Shown: positions 24,719 to 33,494 of the stretch, in pieces | Position numbering within the stretch: position 1 is the stretch's first letter | Layout of the letters: each line of letters begins with the position of its first letter | From: CAKUIA01 sp044433115 | Lineage (GTDB): Bacteria > Verrucomicrobiota > Verrucomicrobiia > Opitutales > Intestinicryptomonadaceae | Length of the DNA stretch: 64,000 nucleotides | Assembly (NCBI GenBank): GCA_044433115.1 | Contig: JAWXTY010000004.1 | Location: 1 to 64,000, forward strand | Direction of reading: 5' to 3' | Position numbers and translations under genes: made by a program | Notes under the pieces: generated by a model | The model's input: the letters and a program-made list of their open reading frames with translations, nothing else | Databases searched by the model: none | Told to the model about the DNA's origin: nothing

Positions 24719-26350
24719 ATGAAGAAATTAACTATAAGCTTATTAGTCCTTAGTGCATTGAGCCTATTTGCAAAAGACGATAGACCTAATATCATCTTCT
24801 TTTTAGCAGACGACTTGGCAAGAAACCACATTGGCATTTATGGGAATGAGCAGGTTAAAACTCCTAATTTAGATAAGCTTGCAAGCGATGGCATTGTCTT
24901 TGCAAATAGCTATGCGACGACTTCTATATGTATGGCAAGTAGGGCAACTATGATGACTGGTATGTATGAGTATAAAAATGGTTGCAATTTCGACAAAGCT
25001 CCCCTTTGGCAGAGCAAGTGGCAAAAGACCTACCCTATACTCTTGCGTAAGGCTGGTTATTACACTGGCTTTGCAGGAAAATTTGGCTTTGCTGTGCGAG
25101 AAGATGGCTCAACTGACGAAAAGTATAAGAGCTATGACGCTTTGCCTGCTGACGACTTCGACTACTTTGCAGGTGCTCCAGACCAAACTAGCTATATCAC
25201 AACTAAAACGAATAAGGCTATTGCAAAGTATGCAAAGGAATATCCACACGCAACTCGAGCCTATGGGAAAGCTTGTAGCGATTTTATAGTTCAAGCCAAG
25301 AAAACAGGAAAGCCATTTTGTTTATCTATGAGCTTTAAAGCTCCTCATACTCCCAACACTCCAGACCCATTCTTTAATGATGTTTACAAAGATGTAATCT
25401 GGAAAACCCCTGCAAATTATGGCAAGGAAAACGCTAAGCACTTTGTTATGCAAGCAAGGCTTGGCAAGCAATATCTATTTGCCGCAAAGAACTTTGCCCC
25501 TAATATCTATCAAGAGGAAATTAGAAAATATAACCAACTAATCTATGGGGTAGACTATGCTGTAGGTATGATTTTAGATACTTTAAAAGAAGAGGGCTTA
25601 GCTGATAACACTATAATCATTTTCACTTCGGACAATGGCTATAGCTGTGGCACTCACGGTTTTGGACATAAGGCTCTAGCCTACGAAGAAGCGAGCAAAA
25701 CGCCCCTAATTATCCTAGACCCAAGAGCTAAAAAAGCCGACACAAGTTGGAATCAAGCACTGGTTGCAAATATAGACATAATGCCAACTATATTGGATTA
25801 TGCAGGCTTAGAAATTCCTGAAAATGTAGATGGAACAAGCCTGAAAGCTATAATAGAAGGCACTCAATCTAAGGTAAGAGAGGCTCTGCCACTTTTCCAA
25901 GTTATAGAGTCTTTGCCTTCTGTTTCAATGTCTATAGTTAGCGAAAATTTCAAATACATTTACTATCCTTATGCTGAAAAGCTTGACGCAGGCGAAGAAT
26001 TGTTTAACCTAAAAACAGATAAATTTGAAATGCACAATGTCATTGCAGACCCCGAAAACAAAGAAATTCTTCGCAATATGAAAGCTGAATACAATAAGGC
26101 TTTAGCACATTGGAAAAATGAGAATGTAAAGAGGTCTAGCTATGAAGAATTTGAAATCATTTTCGACCAAAGCATAGATTGGCAAACAAAGAAAAAGCAT
26201 ATCCCTGCCCTATTCGAAAATTGTGCAGCAAATTACAAATATTTACTCAAAGCTATGAAATATAATGGCGACATTTATGACTATGACGCAATTATGAACT
26301 TCATAGATGAAAATTCAAATACTCAAATAAAACAAAAGAAAAAGAAATAA
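24719..26350 (+). CDS. Secreted sulfatase (array gene 2, parent copy)
   Basis: 543 residues. Signal peptide MKKLTISLLVLSALSLFAKD. Core: LADDLARNHIGIYGNEQ, maturation motif C71-M-A-S-R, YTGFAGKFGFAV, FCLSMSFKAPHTPNTPDP, FTSDNGYSCGTHGFGHK. From the KDDRPNIIFF motif to the last residue it is identical to the next gene, which differs only in its signal peptide. The following gene begins 3 bases after this stop codon, so genes 2, 3 and 4 form one tight operon. Same C-x-A-S-R class as its neighbours. Substrate unknown. Confidence 0.9.
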   Translation: MKKLTISLLVLSALSLFAKDDRPNIIFFLADDLARNHIGIYGNEQVKTPNLDKLASDGIVFANSYATTSICMASRATMMTGMYEYKNGCNFDKAPLWQSKWQKTYPILLRKAGYYTGFAGKFGFAVREDGSTDEKYKSYDALPADDFDYFAGAPDQTSYITTKTNKAIAKYAKEYPHATRAYGKACSDFIVQAKKTGKPFCLSMSFKAPHTPNTPDPFFNDVYKDVIWKTPANYGKENAKHFVMQARLGKQYLFAAKNFAPNIYQEEIRKYNQLIYGVDYAVGMILDTLKEEGLADNTIIIFTSDNGYSCGTHGFGHKALAYEEASKTPLIILDPRAKKADTSWNQALVANIDIMPTILDYAGLEIPENVDGTSLKAIIEGTQSKVREALPLFQVIESLPSVSMSIVSENFKYIYYPYAEKLDAGEELFNLKTDKFEMHNVIADPENKEILRNMKAEYNKALAHWKNENVKRSSYEEFEIIFDQSIDWQTKKKHIPALFENCAANYKYLLKAMKYNGDIYDYDAIMNFIDENSNTQIKQKKKK

Positions 26351-26403
26351 TATATGAAAAGATTAATAATAATCTCAGCCTTTTGCCTAAGCGTCTTAGG
26401 TGC
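24766..26403. repeat. Tandem duplication, unit 1 (1,638 bp)
   Basis: Runs from ATTTGCAAAAGACGAT in the signal-peptide end of array gene 2, through its whole body, to the end of the signal peptide of the next gene. All spot comparisons with 26404 onward show no nucleotide difference until the 23-bp duplication near 27972. Confidence 0.9.
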
Positions 26404-27988
26404 ATTTGCAAAAGACGATAGACCTAATATCATCTTCTTTTTAGCAGACGACTTGGCAAGAAACCACATTGGCATTTATGGGAATGAGCAGGTTAAAACT
26501 CCTAATTTAGATAAGCTTGCAAGCGATGGCATTGTCTTTGCAAATAGCTATGCGACGACTTCTATATGTATGGCAAGTAGGGCAACTATGATGACTGGTA
26601 TGTATGAGTATAAAAATGGTTGCAATTTCGACAAAGCTCCCCTTTGGCAGAGCAAGTGGCAAAAGACCTACCCTATACTCTTGCGTAAGGCTGGTTATTA
26701 CACTGGCTTTGCAGGAAAATTTGGCTTTGCTGTGCGAGAAGATGGCTCAACTGACGAAAAGTATAAGAGCTATGACGCTTTGCCTGCTGACGACTTCGAC
26801 TACTTTGCAGGTGCTCCAGACCAAACTAGCTATATCACAACTAAAACGAATAAGGCTATTGCAAAGTATGCAAAGGAATATCCACACGCAACTCGAGCCT
26901 ATGGGAAAGCTTGTAGCGATTTTATAGTTCAAGCCAAGAAAACAGGAAAGCCATTTTGTTTATCTATGAGCTTTAAAGCTCCTCATACTCCCAACACTCC
27001 AGACCCATTCTTTAATGATGTTTACAAAGATGTAATCTGGAAAACCCCTGCAAATTATGGCAAGGAAAACGCTAAGCACTTTGTTATGCAAGCAAGGCTT
27101 GGCAAGCAATATCTATTTGCCGCAAAGAACTTTGCCCCTAATATCTATCAAGAGGAAATTAGAAAATATAACCAACTAATCTATGGGGTAGACTATGCTG
27201 TAGGTATGATTTTAGATACTTTAAAAGAAGAGGGCTTAGCTGATAACACTATAATCATTTTCACTTCGGACAATGGCTATAGCTGTGGCACTCACGGTTT
27301 TGGACATAAGGCTCTAGCCTACGAAGAAGCGAGCAAAACGCCCCTAATTATCCTAGACCCAAGAGCTAAAAAAGCCGACACAAGTTGGAATCAAGCACTG
27401 GTTGCAAATATAGACATAATGCCAACTATATTGGATTATGCAGGCTTAGAAATTCCTGAAAATGTAGATGGAACAAGCCTGAAAGCTATAATAGAAGGCA
27501 CTCAATCTAAGGTAAGAGAGGCTCTGCCACTTTTCCAAGTTATAGAGTCTTTGCCTTCTGTTTCAATGTCTATAGTTAGCGAAAATTTCAAATACATTTA
27601 CTATCCTTATGCTGAAAAGCTTGACGCAGGCGAAGAATTGTTTAACCTAAAAACAGATAAATTTGAAATGCACAATGTCATTGCAGACCCCGAAAACAAA
27701 GAAATTCTTCGCAATATGAAAGCTGAATACAATAAGGCTTTAGCACATTGGAAAAATGAGAATGTAAAGAGGTCTAGCTATGAAGAATTTGAAATCATTT
27801 TCGACCAAAGCATAGATTGGCAAACAAAGAAAAAGCATATCCCTGCCCTATTCGAAAATTGTGCAGCAAATTACAAATATTTACTCAAAGCTATGAAATA
27901 TAATGGCGACATTTATGACTATGACGCAATTATGAACTTCATAGATGAAAATTCAAATACTCAAATAAAACAAAAGAAAAAGAAATAA
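26354..27988 (+). CDS. Secreted sulfatase (array gene 3, chimeric duplicate)
   Basis: 544 residues. Residues 1-20, MKRLIIISAFCLSVLGAFAK, are identical to the signal peptide of array gene 4; everything after is identical to array gene 2, including C72-M-A-S-R. This is the expected middle product of a tandem duplication by recombination between genes 2 and 4 at their shared ATTTGCAAAAGA. The mature enzyme is therefore a second dose of gene 2. Because there is no divergence, the event is very recent or repeatedly homogenised, or the assembly is wrong here. Confidence 0.88.
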   Translation: MKRLIIISAFCLSVLGAFAKDDRPNIIFFLADDLARNHIGIYGNEQVKTPNLDKLASDGIVFANSYATTSICMASRATMMTGMYEYKNGCNFDKAPLWQSKWQKTYPILLRKAGYYTGFAGKFGFAVREDGSTDEKYKSYDALPADDFDYFAGAPDQTSYITTKTNKAIAKYAKEYPHATRAYGKACSDFIVQAKKTGKPFCLSMSFKAPHTPNTPDPFFNDVYKDVIWKTPANYGKENAKHFVMQARLGKQYLFAAKNFAPNIYQEEIRKYNQLIYGVDYAVGMILDTLKEEGLADNTIIIFTSDNGYSCGTHGFGHKALAYEEASKTPLIILDPRAKKADTSWNQALVANIDIMPTILDYAGLEIPENVDGTSLKAIIEGTQSKVREALPLFQVIESLPSVSMSIVSENFKYIYYPYAEKLDAGEELFNLKTDKFEMHNVIADPENKEILRNMKAEYNKALAHWKNENVKRSSYEEFEIIFDQSIDWQTKKKHIPALFENCAANYKYLLKAMKYNGDIYDYDAIMNFIDENSNTQIKQKKKK

Positions 27989-28064
27989 TATATGAAAAGA
28001 AAAAGAAATAATATATGAAAAGATTAATAATAATCTCAGCCTTTTGCCTAAGCGTCTTAGGTGC
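26404..28064. repeat. Tandem duplication, unit 2 (1,661 bp)
   Basis: Second copy of the 1,638-bp unit plus a 23-bp internal duplication (27972-27994 repeated at 27995-28017). Confidence 0.9.
27972..28017. repeat. 23-bp tandem duplication across a start codon
   Basis: The 23-bp unit, beginning AAAAGAAAAAGAAATAATAT and ending with ATG, occurs twice in direct succession between array genes 3 and 4. It creates an extra ATG at 27992 whose frame, MKRKRNNI, ends just past the real start at 28015. Confidence 0.95.
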
Positions 28065-29592
28065 ATTTGCAAAAGATACTAGACCTAATATCATAGTGTT
28101 TCTAACAGATGACCAAATGCGTAACAGCACAGGTGTCTATGGAAACAAGCAAGTAAAGACTCCGAATATGGATAAACTTGCAAATAATGGTGTGATATTT
28201 GCAAATAACTATGCGACAACTTCTATATGTATGGCAAGTCGTGCGTGCATTATGACTGGTATGTACGAGTATAAGACAGGTTGTAACTTCAACACTTTTG
28301 GATTGAGCGAAAAGACTTTCTCTAAATCTTACCCTATGATACTTAAAGATGCAGGTTATTATGTTGGATTTGCAGGAAAATTTGGTTTTGCAGTAACTCC
28401 TGAAGAGGGAGGCAGCCCAACTCACATTAAATACGAGCAGATGCCAGTGGATAGTTTTGATAACTTTGCAGGTGGTTTAAATCAAACAGATTACAATACA
28501 GCTAAGAATAAAAATATAGCAAAGTATGCAAAGGAATACCCACACTCTACACGTGCTTATGGAGCATTCTGCTCTGATTTCATAAGAGAAGCTAAGGCAA
28601 CAGGAAAGCCATTTTGCTTGTCTATGAGCTTTAAAGCACCTCATAAACCTAATAGCCCAGACCCATTTTTTGACGATATTTACAAAGATGTAGTTTGGGA
28701 ACAACCTAGCAACTTTGGCAGAGAAAATGGCAAGCACCTAGCCCCTCAATCAAGAATGGGCAGACAATATAAAAGCCTTTTTGAGTCCTTTGGCTACGAA
28801 AAGGATTACCAAAATACAACTCGCCAATACCATCAATTAATCTATGGGGTAGACTACGCTATAGGTATGATACTTGAAACTCTCGAAAAAGAAGGCTTAG
28901 CAGATAATACTATAATCATACTCACTTCTGACAATGGCTACAATGCTGGCTCGCACGGCTTTGGAGGTAAAGTATTTGCATACGAAGAAGCAACAAAAAC
29001 TCCTTTAATTATCTATAATCCAAAGGCAAAGAAAGCTGACAGTATTTGGAGAAATTCAGTAACTGCAAACATAGACTTAGCTCCAACTATCCTAGATTAT
29101 GCTGGAATTGAAATACCTGAAAATATGGACGGAAAGAGCCTAAGAACTGTTATAGATAGCCCTAAGGCAAAAGTTAGAGATGTTTTAGCTTTGATAAATG
29201 TTTGGATTAATGACCCAACTATATCTTACTCAGTTGTATCTGAAGATTATAAGTATATCTATTGGGCAAATGCTGAAAAAGTTCCAGCAACTCAGGAGTT
29301 TTTCCACATCTCAAAAGACAGACAGGAAATGAGCAACGAAATCAATAATCCTGAATATAAGCCTGCTCTCGACGATATGAAAGCTAAATATGCAGTTGAA
29401 TTAGACAGATGGAAAAAGAATAGCATTGATGCCGAAGTTTACACACGCTTTGCAACTATATTCGACCAAGATATTGATTGGGCAGACAAAAAAGCCCTAG
29501 CAAATATAAGCGCTAGAACAAAGGCTGGCACAGAAGCACCTGCAGCAAGTGGTAGAAAAGCTAGAAAAGCTGCTAATAAAAACAAGGAATAA
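28015..29592 (+). CDS. Secreted sulfatase (array gene 4)
   Basis: 525 residues, signal peptide MKRLIIISAFCLSVLGAFAK. LTDDQMRNSTGVYGNKQ, C72-M-A-S-R, FCLSMSFKAPHKPNSPDP and LTSDNGYNAGSHGFGGK are the sulfatase landmarks. It shares more with array gene 1 (NSTGVYGN, NMDKLANNG) than with genes 2 and 3. The C-terminus is a short Ala/Lys-rich tail (GRKARKAANKNK). Last gene of the tight three-gene unit, followed by a terminator. Its C-terminal region has WINDPTISYSVVSEDYKYIYWAN in place of the IYYPYAE block of the other copies, suggesting a different substrate. Confidence 0.9.
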   Translation: MKRLIIISAFCLSVLGAFAKDTRPNIIVFLTDDQMRNSTGVYGNKQVKTPNMDKLANNGVIFANNYATTSICMASRACIMTGMYEYKTGCNFNTFGLSEKTFSKSYPMILKDAGYYVGFAGKFGFAVTPEEGGSPTHIKYEQMPVDSFDNFAGGLNQTDYNTAKNKNIAKYAKEYPHSTRAYGAFCSDFIREAKATGKPFCLSMSFKAPHKPNSPDPFFDDIYKDVVWEQPSNFGRENGKHLAPQSRMGRQYKSLFESFGYEKDYQNTTRQYHQLIYGVDYAIGMILETLEKEGLADNTIIILTSDNGYNAGSHGFGGKVFAYEEATKTPLIIYNPKAKKADSIWRNSVTANIDLAPTILDYAGIEIPENMDGKSLRTVIDSPKAKVRDVLALINVWINDPTISYSVVSEDYKYIYWANAEKVPATQEFFHISKDRQEMSNEINNPEYKPALDDMKAKYAVELDRWKKNSIDAEVYTRFATIFDQDIDWADKKALANISARTKAGTEAPAASGRKARKAANKNKE

Positions 29593-29612
29593 ATCCCTTA
29601 AATAAAATCAAC

Positions 29613-29650
29613 AAAGAGAGTTTTAAGCATTGCCTTAAAGCTCTCTTTTA
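29613..29650 (+). terminator. Terminator of the sulfatase operon
   Basis: AAAGAGAG...TTTAAG and CTTAAAGCTCTCTTT form an interrupted stem with a T-rich end. Confidence 0.75.
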
Positions 29651-29681
29651 GCCTAAAATATGGCATATTAAATTTAAACTT

Positions 29682-30455
29682 GTGGCAACTAGAAAAAGAA
29701 AGAATACAAAAACTAAAAGAAAAAACTCTCGCTTAAAAAAAACTAGCTTGGGCTTCTTTGTCTTTCTATTTAAACACAAGATACTTACACTCTCTGTAAT
29801 TCTAGCATTTATCGTCTTTTTTATAGTACGCAAAGAAGAAATAATCTATGCACTAAAAGACACTGCTGTACGCATTATTCATATTCAAAAGCCAACGTCT
29901 CAAATGAGCTATAAAGGCGAAGAGGGGCAATATTTGACTATGCTTCGCAATAAATATGCAGGATATGGCAGAAAAGTTAGCCTAGAAGATACAAAAAAAG
30001 CAGTTGCAGATGCTTGCTTATATATAAAAAATATAGAACAAAACGACTTTTGGGACACTCCAAATGCTAGAGACTTGCTTCTTGCCACTGCAGTAACTGA
30101 AAGCGATTTGCGTGCAAGATACAGCCAATATGGTGGCAATGCAGTAGGTATATTTCAAATAGAATACATTACCTTTAAAGACCTTTGGCATAGAAGTATA
30201 CCCAAGACTTACCCAAAATTATATAAGGCTATGCAGGCAGATTTTGGCGAGATAGATTTTGAAATGCTACAAAATAACGACATTCTCTCTGCAATATTCG
30301 CAAGGCTTGTTTACTCGAGGGCAAAGACAAGAATCCCTTATCGCAATGATGTCCAAGCACAAGCACAATACTATAAAAAACACTACAACACTCATTTAGG
30401 CAAAGCCAATACAAACACTTTTGTAAAAAAGAAAAATAATATACACAAATTCTAA
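29682..30455 (+). CDS. Membrane-anchored lysozyme/transglycosylase-like protein
   Basis: 257 residues from a GTG start; no ATG is available at the N-terminus. A very basic N-terminus (RKRKNTKTKRK) precedes one transmembrane segment (about 34-50), so the bulk is outside the cytoplasm. The domain from about 120 has LLATAVTESDLRARYSQYGGNAVGIFQIE: the Glu140-Ser pair followed by a Gly-rich loop and GIFQ is the pattern of lysozyme-like/SLT transglycosylases, with Glu140 as candidate catalytic acid. It would cut peptidoglycan. A similar domain arrangement is common in prophage lysis proteins, but no other phage gene is adjacent. Confidence 0.6.
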   Translation: MATRKRKNTKTKRKNSRLKKTSLGFFVFLFKHKILTLSVILAFIVFFIVRKEEIIYALKDTAVRIIHIQKPTSQMSYKGEEGQYLTMLRNKYAGYGRKVSLEDTKKAVADACLYIKNIEQNDFWDTPNARDLLLATAVTESDLRARYSQYGGNAVGIFQIEYITFKDLWHRSIPKTYPKLYKAMQADFGEIDFEMLQNNDILSAIFARLVYSRAKTRIPYRNDVQAQAQYYKKHYNTHLGKANTNTFVKKKNNIHKF

Positions 30456-30549
30456 AAATGAGCTTTACAAGGTATAAAAAAAGTATTCTAATATAGAGCA
30501 AAGAAAGAAGTTTTTCTATAAATAATAAAGGAACGAAAGAAGAAAAGAA

Positions 30550-31473
30550 ATGAACTTGAAAAAAATATTTATCGTCTTGTTCGCCGCAATCACTCTTGCA
30601 GGCTGTACAACAACTAATAATTCAAGCCAAAAGCTAGATGGCTATAGCGTACTTGAAGACGAAGGCAAGTTTTTAGTAGACGCTTCAGGCAAAACTATTG
30701 CTCAGCTAGACGACAATTTTAAGTCTATCTGCAAAATTAGTAAATATAAGAATAAGCTAGTTCTTTTTGGCAAGATGGATTATGGTCATCTAATGGGCGA
30801 AGAAGATTTCGGTCAAATTGTTACTATAATTGAAGGTGGCAAAGTTATAGACTCTTTCTTATGCTTTTATCTAACTAATCCTTGGGGCGAAAAGAGAAAG
30901 GCTCTTCAATCTCCTTCTGGCAGATATATAGTATTTAGAAAGTTCCACACTGCATTCTCTAATGAGGCGGCTACTTCTAACTTTGCTATGATTTACGACT
31001 TAAACAAAACTCCTGCACAAAACAGACTAGAAGCTTCTGGTGCTATTTGTAGCGAAAGCGACGACGCTGCTCTATGTGGAATTATGTATGCTGGCGAATT
31101 TCTATATCCAGCAAATAACGACTTTTCAGGCTCAACTTGCAGTGTATATAAAACTGAAGTTGAAGACGAAGAACAATATACATACGTATTGGGCAACAAG
31201 TGGGACGCTCCAAAAACAGTGCTACAAATCAGCTACCCTAAGATTGGTCTAAATGACTTTTTAATCGTAGAAGAAACTAAGTTGGGCATTAAGAAAAACC
31301 TTTTGAAGTTCAAAAATGCTAAAATCTTAGACAAAGATGGCAATGTATTGAAATACGATGTAGCTCTTGAAGACCAATTCTATATGATAGATTTCTGCCT
31401 AAAGGGCGATAAGTTGACTATCACAAATCTTGAAAATTCTTCAAATGTAGCAAAGATTATCTTTGAACTATAA
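30550..31473 (+). CDS. Putative lipoprotein of unknown function
   Basis: 307 residues. Type II signal sequence with lipobox LAGC (Cys19). The rest is a beta-rich soluble protein with repeated short strands (GKFLVDASGKTIAQLDDN, GGKVIDSFLCFYL, GRYIVFRKFH), which hints at a beta-propeller-like or WD-like fold, but this is only an impression. Cys residues are frequent for the region (CGIMYAG, SGSTCSVY). GAACGAAAGAAGAAAAG stands before the ATG. Flanked by terminators, so probably transcribed alone. Confidence 0.6.
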   Translation: MNLKKIFIVLFAAITLAGCTTTNNSSQKLDGYSVLEDEGKFLVDASGKTIAQLDDNFKSICKISKYKNKLVLFGKMDYGHLMGEEDFGQIVTIIEGGKVIDSFLCFYLTNPWGEKRKALQSPSGRYIVFRKFHTAFSNEAATSNFAMIYDLNKTPAQNRLEASGAICSESDDAALCGIMYAGEFLYPANNDFSGSTCSVYKTEVEDEEQYTYVLGNKWDAPKTVLQISYPKIGLNDFLIVEETKLGIKKNLLKFKNAKILDKDGNVLKYDVALEDQFYMIDFCLKGDKLTITNLENSSNVAKIIFEL

Positions 31474-31496
31474 TAAAGATTTAAATTAATTTAATG

Positions 31497-31529
31497 AAAA
31501 AGGGAGGCGTGAACTGTCTCCTTTTTTTT
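31497..31529 (+). terminator. Rho-independent terminator
   Basis: AAAAAGGGAG and CTCCTTTTTT pair around GCGTGAACTGT; long T-run. Confidence 0.8.
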
Positions 31530-31544
31530 GGGAAAAATATATAA

Positions 31545-31576
31545 GGGGAAATATGAAAAAGGGGAAATATGAAGAG
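31545..31576. repeat. 16-bp tandem duplication of an RBS and start codon
   Basis: GGGGAAATATGAAAAA is followed directly by GGGGAAATATGAAGAG. Both copies contain a purine-rich RBS-like tract and an ATG (31553, 31569). The first ATG opens a nine-codon frame (MKKGKYEEF) that ends inside the real gene. Confidence 0.9.
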
Positions 31577-32345
31577 TTTTAGAGAAATGACTCGCCAAGA
31601 GTTAGGCGAAGCTTATGACAATACATCTGCTGTGGCAAATTCTGCAGACTTATTAGCTATATACGAAGAAGAAAGCGAATTAGTTCGAAAAAGCTACAAG
31701 CTAGTAAATATAAAATATGGCGAAAGTGAACGCCAAAATATAGACTATTTCCACGTAAAAGACAACGCCCCCATCTTTGTATTCATACACGGGGGATACT
31801 GGCAAATGCGTCGCAAAGAGACCTTCCACTTCATCACAAAGTTTCTTGCTAAAAAGGGCTATAATGTTGCATTTATAGGCTATACTCTTGCCCCTGAAAA
31901 TGACTTAGCTGGTATTGAAAAGGAACTTAAAACTGCCCTAAAAACTCTTAGAGAAAGGGCAGAAAGCTTATATTTTGACAAAGACGCAATTACTGTATCA
32001 GGCTGGTCTGCAGGAGGGCATTTGTCTGTCGAAATGCTCGCCGAAGATGGCATAGTCTCTGCCCTTGCAATTAGTGGTATATATGACTTAGAGCCAATTT
32101 CGATGTGCTTTTTAAACGACAAACTCAATATATCCCGCCAAGACATAAAAGAGCTTAGCCCCATTCTAAAACCAGCCCCTACAAAACAGATACATATAGT
32201 ATACGGGCAAAGCGAGCTAAGCGAGATTATCAGACAATCAAAGGACTTCTTCCAACATTGCAAAGCCACTGCAAGCCTAAAAGAAATTGCAAAGGCAAAC
32301 CACTTCTCTATACTTTTAGACGAAGAGACTTATAGCAATTTATAA
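31569..32345 (+). CDS. Alpha/beta-hydrolase, kynurenine-formamidase-like esterase
   Basis: 258 residues, cytoplasmic. HGGYW (about 75-79) is the oxyanion-hole motif of the hormone-sensitive-lipase/arylformamidase group, GWSAGGH carries the nucleophilic Ser, and AKANHFSI near the C-terminus supplies the His. The N-terminal MTRQELGEAYDNTSAVANSADLL and SGIYDLEPIS resemble bacterial kynurenine formamidase-like esterases. No other kynurenine gene is near, so the substrate is open. Preceded by a duplicated RBS/start; the second ATG is the productive one. Convergent with trxA across a shared terminator. Confidence 0.75.
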   Translation: MKSFREMTRQELGEAYDNTSAVANSADLLAIYEEESELVRKSYKLVNIKYGESERQNIDYFHVKDNAPIFVFIHGGYWQMRRKETFHFITKFLAKKGYNVAFIGYTLAPENDLAGIEKELKTALKTLRERAESLYFDKDAITVSGWSAGGHLSVEMLAEDGIVSALAISGIYDLEPISMCFLNDKLNISRQDIKELSPILKPAPTKQIHIVYGQSELSEIIRQSKDFFQHCKATASLKEIAKANHFSILLDEETYSNL

Positions 32346-32348
32346 ACA

Positions 32349-32382
32349 AAAACGCCATTGAGAAAAATCCCAATGGCGTTTT
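32349..32382. terminator. Bidirectional terminator
   Basis: AAAAACGCCATTG and CAATGGCGTTTT, perfect stem, loop AGAAAAATCC, between convergent genes. Confidence 0.93.
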
Positions 32383-32400
32383 GCGAATAAAGTCGCCGAC

Positions 32401-32706
32401 TTACAAATCTAAAAGAGTCTTAGCAAGGTTTTCCTTAGTAGACATACCTGTTCTGCCAAGCTCTTTAGCATTTTTAAAGAATACTATAGTAGGAATTTGC
32501 GTGATATTATACTCTTGAGCAATATCAGGGCAATCATCTACATTCACCTTAGCAACCACTGCCTTATCAGAAGGTATCTCCTTAACAAGAGCGTCTATAG
32601 TTGGAGCTAGCATTTTGCAAGGTCCACACCAAGGTGCCCAAAAATCTACCATAACTGGCAAATCGCCGTTGATTACTTCTTTAAAGTTGGAATTGTCTAA
32701 GTTCAT
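32401..32706 (-). CDS. trxA: Thioredoxin
   Basis: 101 residues with the redox motif W26-C-G-P-C30 in VMVDFWAPWCGPCKML, VAKVNVDDCPDIA, the cis-Pro loop QIPTIVFFKN and a final helix. Cytoplasmic dithiol donor for reductases. No signal peptide. It starts 7 bp after the stop of the Pro/Ala-rich tail-anchored protein gene, so the two are cotranscribed. Confidence 0.95.
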   Translation of the reverse strand: MNLDNSNFKEVINGDLPVMVDFWAPWCGPCKMLAPTIDALVKEIPSDKAVVAKVNVDDCPDIAQEYNITQIPTIVFFKNAKELGRTGMSTKENLAKTLLDL

Positions 32707-32713
32707 ATTTTTA

Positions 32714-33445
32714 TTATTGATCTATTACTGTTAAAACTGCAAAAGCAACTGCAGCGACTGCCGCCAATGCGTCTACTATTACAGCGAAAATTGATACTTG
32801 AGCAGTCTCTTTAGGAGTTTCTACTACATTGAAGCTTGGAGTTGCTTGAGGGCGAACTACCTTAGCTGCAACTGGAGCTGCAACACGAGGTGCACCCACT
32901 GCAGCCTTAGGAGCTAAAGGAGATGCTGTGCCTGCAGGAGCTACTCTACGTACAGGAATTTTTGCAGCAGGAGCTTTAGGAGCTAAGCCACCAACAGCCT
33001 TTTCAGCTGGAGCTTTTGCAGTTAAGTCTATCTTAACAGAAGCAGGAGCAGCCTTTGGAGCTAAATCAACCTTAACAGTCTTTGGAGCTTCAACAACAGG
33101 TTTTGCTTCCACAACAGGTTTTTCGATTACAACTTCTTCTTCAGGGAAAACTTCCTTTTCGAAAGTTGGAGCTGCCTTTGGGGCTAGTTCCACTTTAGGA
33201 GCTAACTCTACCTTTGGAGTTTGAGGGATAACTTCTTCTTCAGGGAAAACTTCCTTTTCGAAAGTTGGAGCAGCCTTTGGAGCTAATTCCACTTTAGGAG
33301 CTAACTCTACCTTTGGAGCTTGAGGAATAATTTCTTTTTCTTCTAAAGCTTCCTCTAAAGTTGGAGCTGCCTTTGGAGCTAATTCTACTTTAGGGCTTTC
33401 AGATTTTGGATTTTGGGGTAATTCTATTTTGTTTTCTTCAGACAT
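32714..33445 (-). CDS. Repetitive Pro/Ala/Lys-rich, C-terminally anchored protein
   Basis: 243 residues without any domain I recognise. Almost the whole chain is built from variants of PKVELAPKAAPT separated by acidic spacers (FEKEVFPEEEV); two units of 33 residues are nearly exact (DNA period 99 bp at 33132-33329). It then becomes Ala/Pro/Val-rich (APAAKIPVRRVAPAG) and ends with one hydrophobic helix (IFAVIVDALAAVAAVAFAVLTVI) two residues from the C-terminus, so it is probably tail-anchored with a long extended cytoplasmic or periplasmic arm. It precedes trxA by 7 bp. A spacer/scaffold role is possible. Confidence 0.7.
   Translation of the reverse strand: MSEENKIELPQNPKSESPKVELAPKAAPTLEEALEEKEIIPQAPKVELAPKVELAPKAAPTFEKEVFPEEEVIPQTPKVELAPKVELAPKAAPTFEKEVFPEEEVVIEKPVVEAKPVVEAPKTVKVDLAPKAAPASVKIDLTAKAPAEKAVGGLAPKAPAAKIPVRRVAPAGTASPLAPKAAVGAPRVAAPVAAKVVRPQATPSFNVVETPKETAQVSIFAVIVDALAAVAAVAFAVLTVIDQ
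33132..33329. repeat. Two 99-bp in-frame direct repeats
   Basis: Units begin at 33132 and 33231 (ACTTCTTCTTCAGGGAAAAC) and differ at a handful of positions; they encode a 33-residue repeat of the tail-anchored protein. Confidence 0.85.
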
Positions 33446-33494
33446 CGTTTTAATTAAAGTTGAGTTTTAAATTAAATATACTTTCTTTTAGCTA

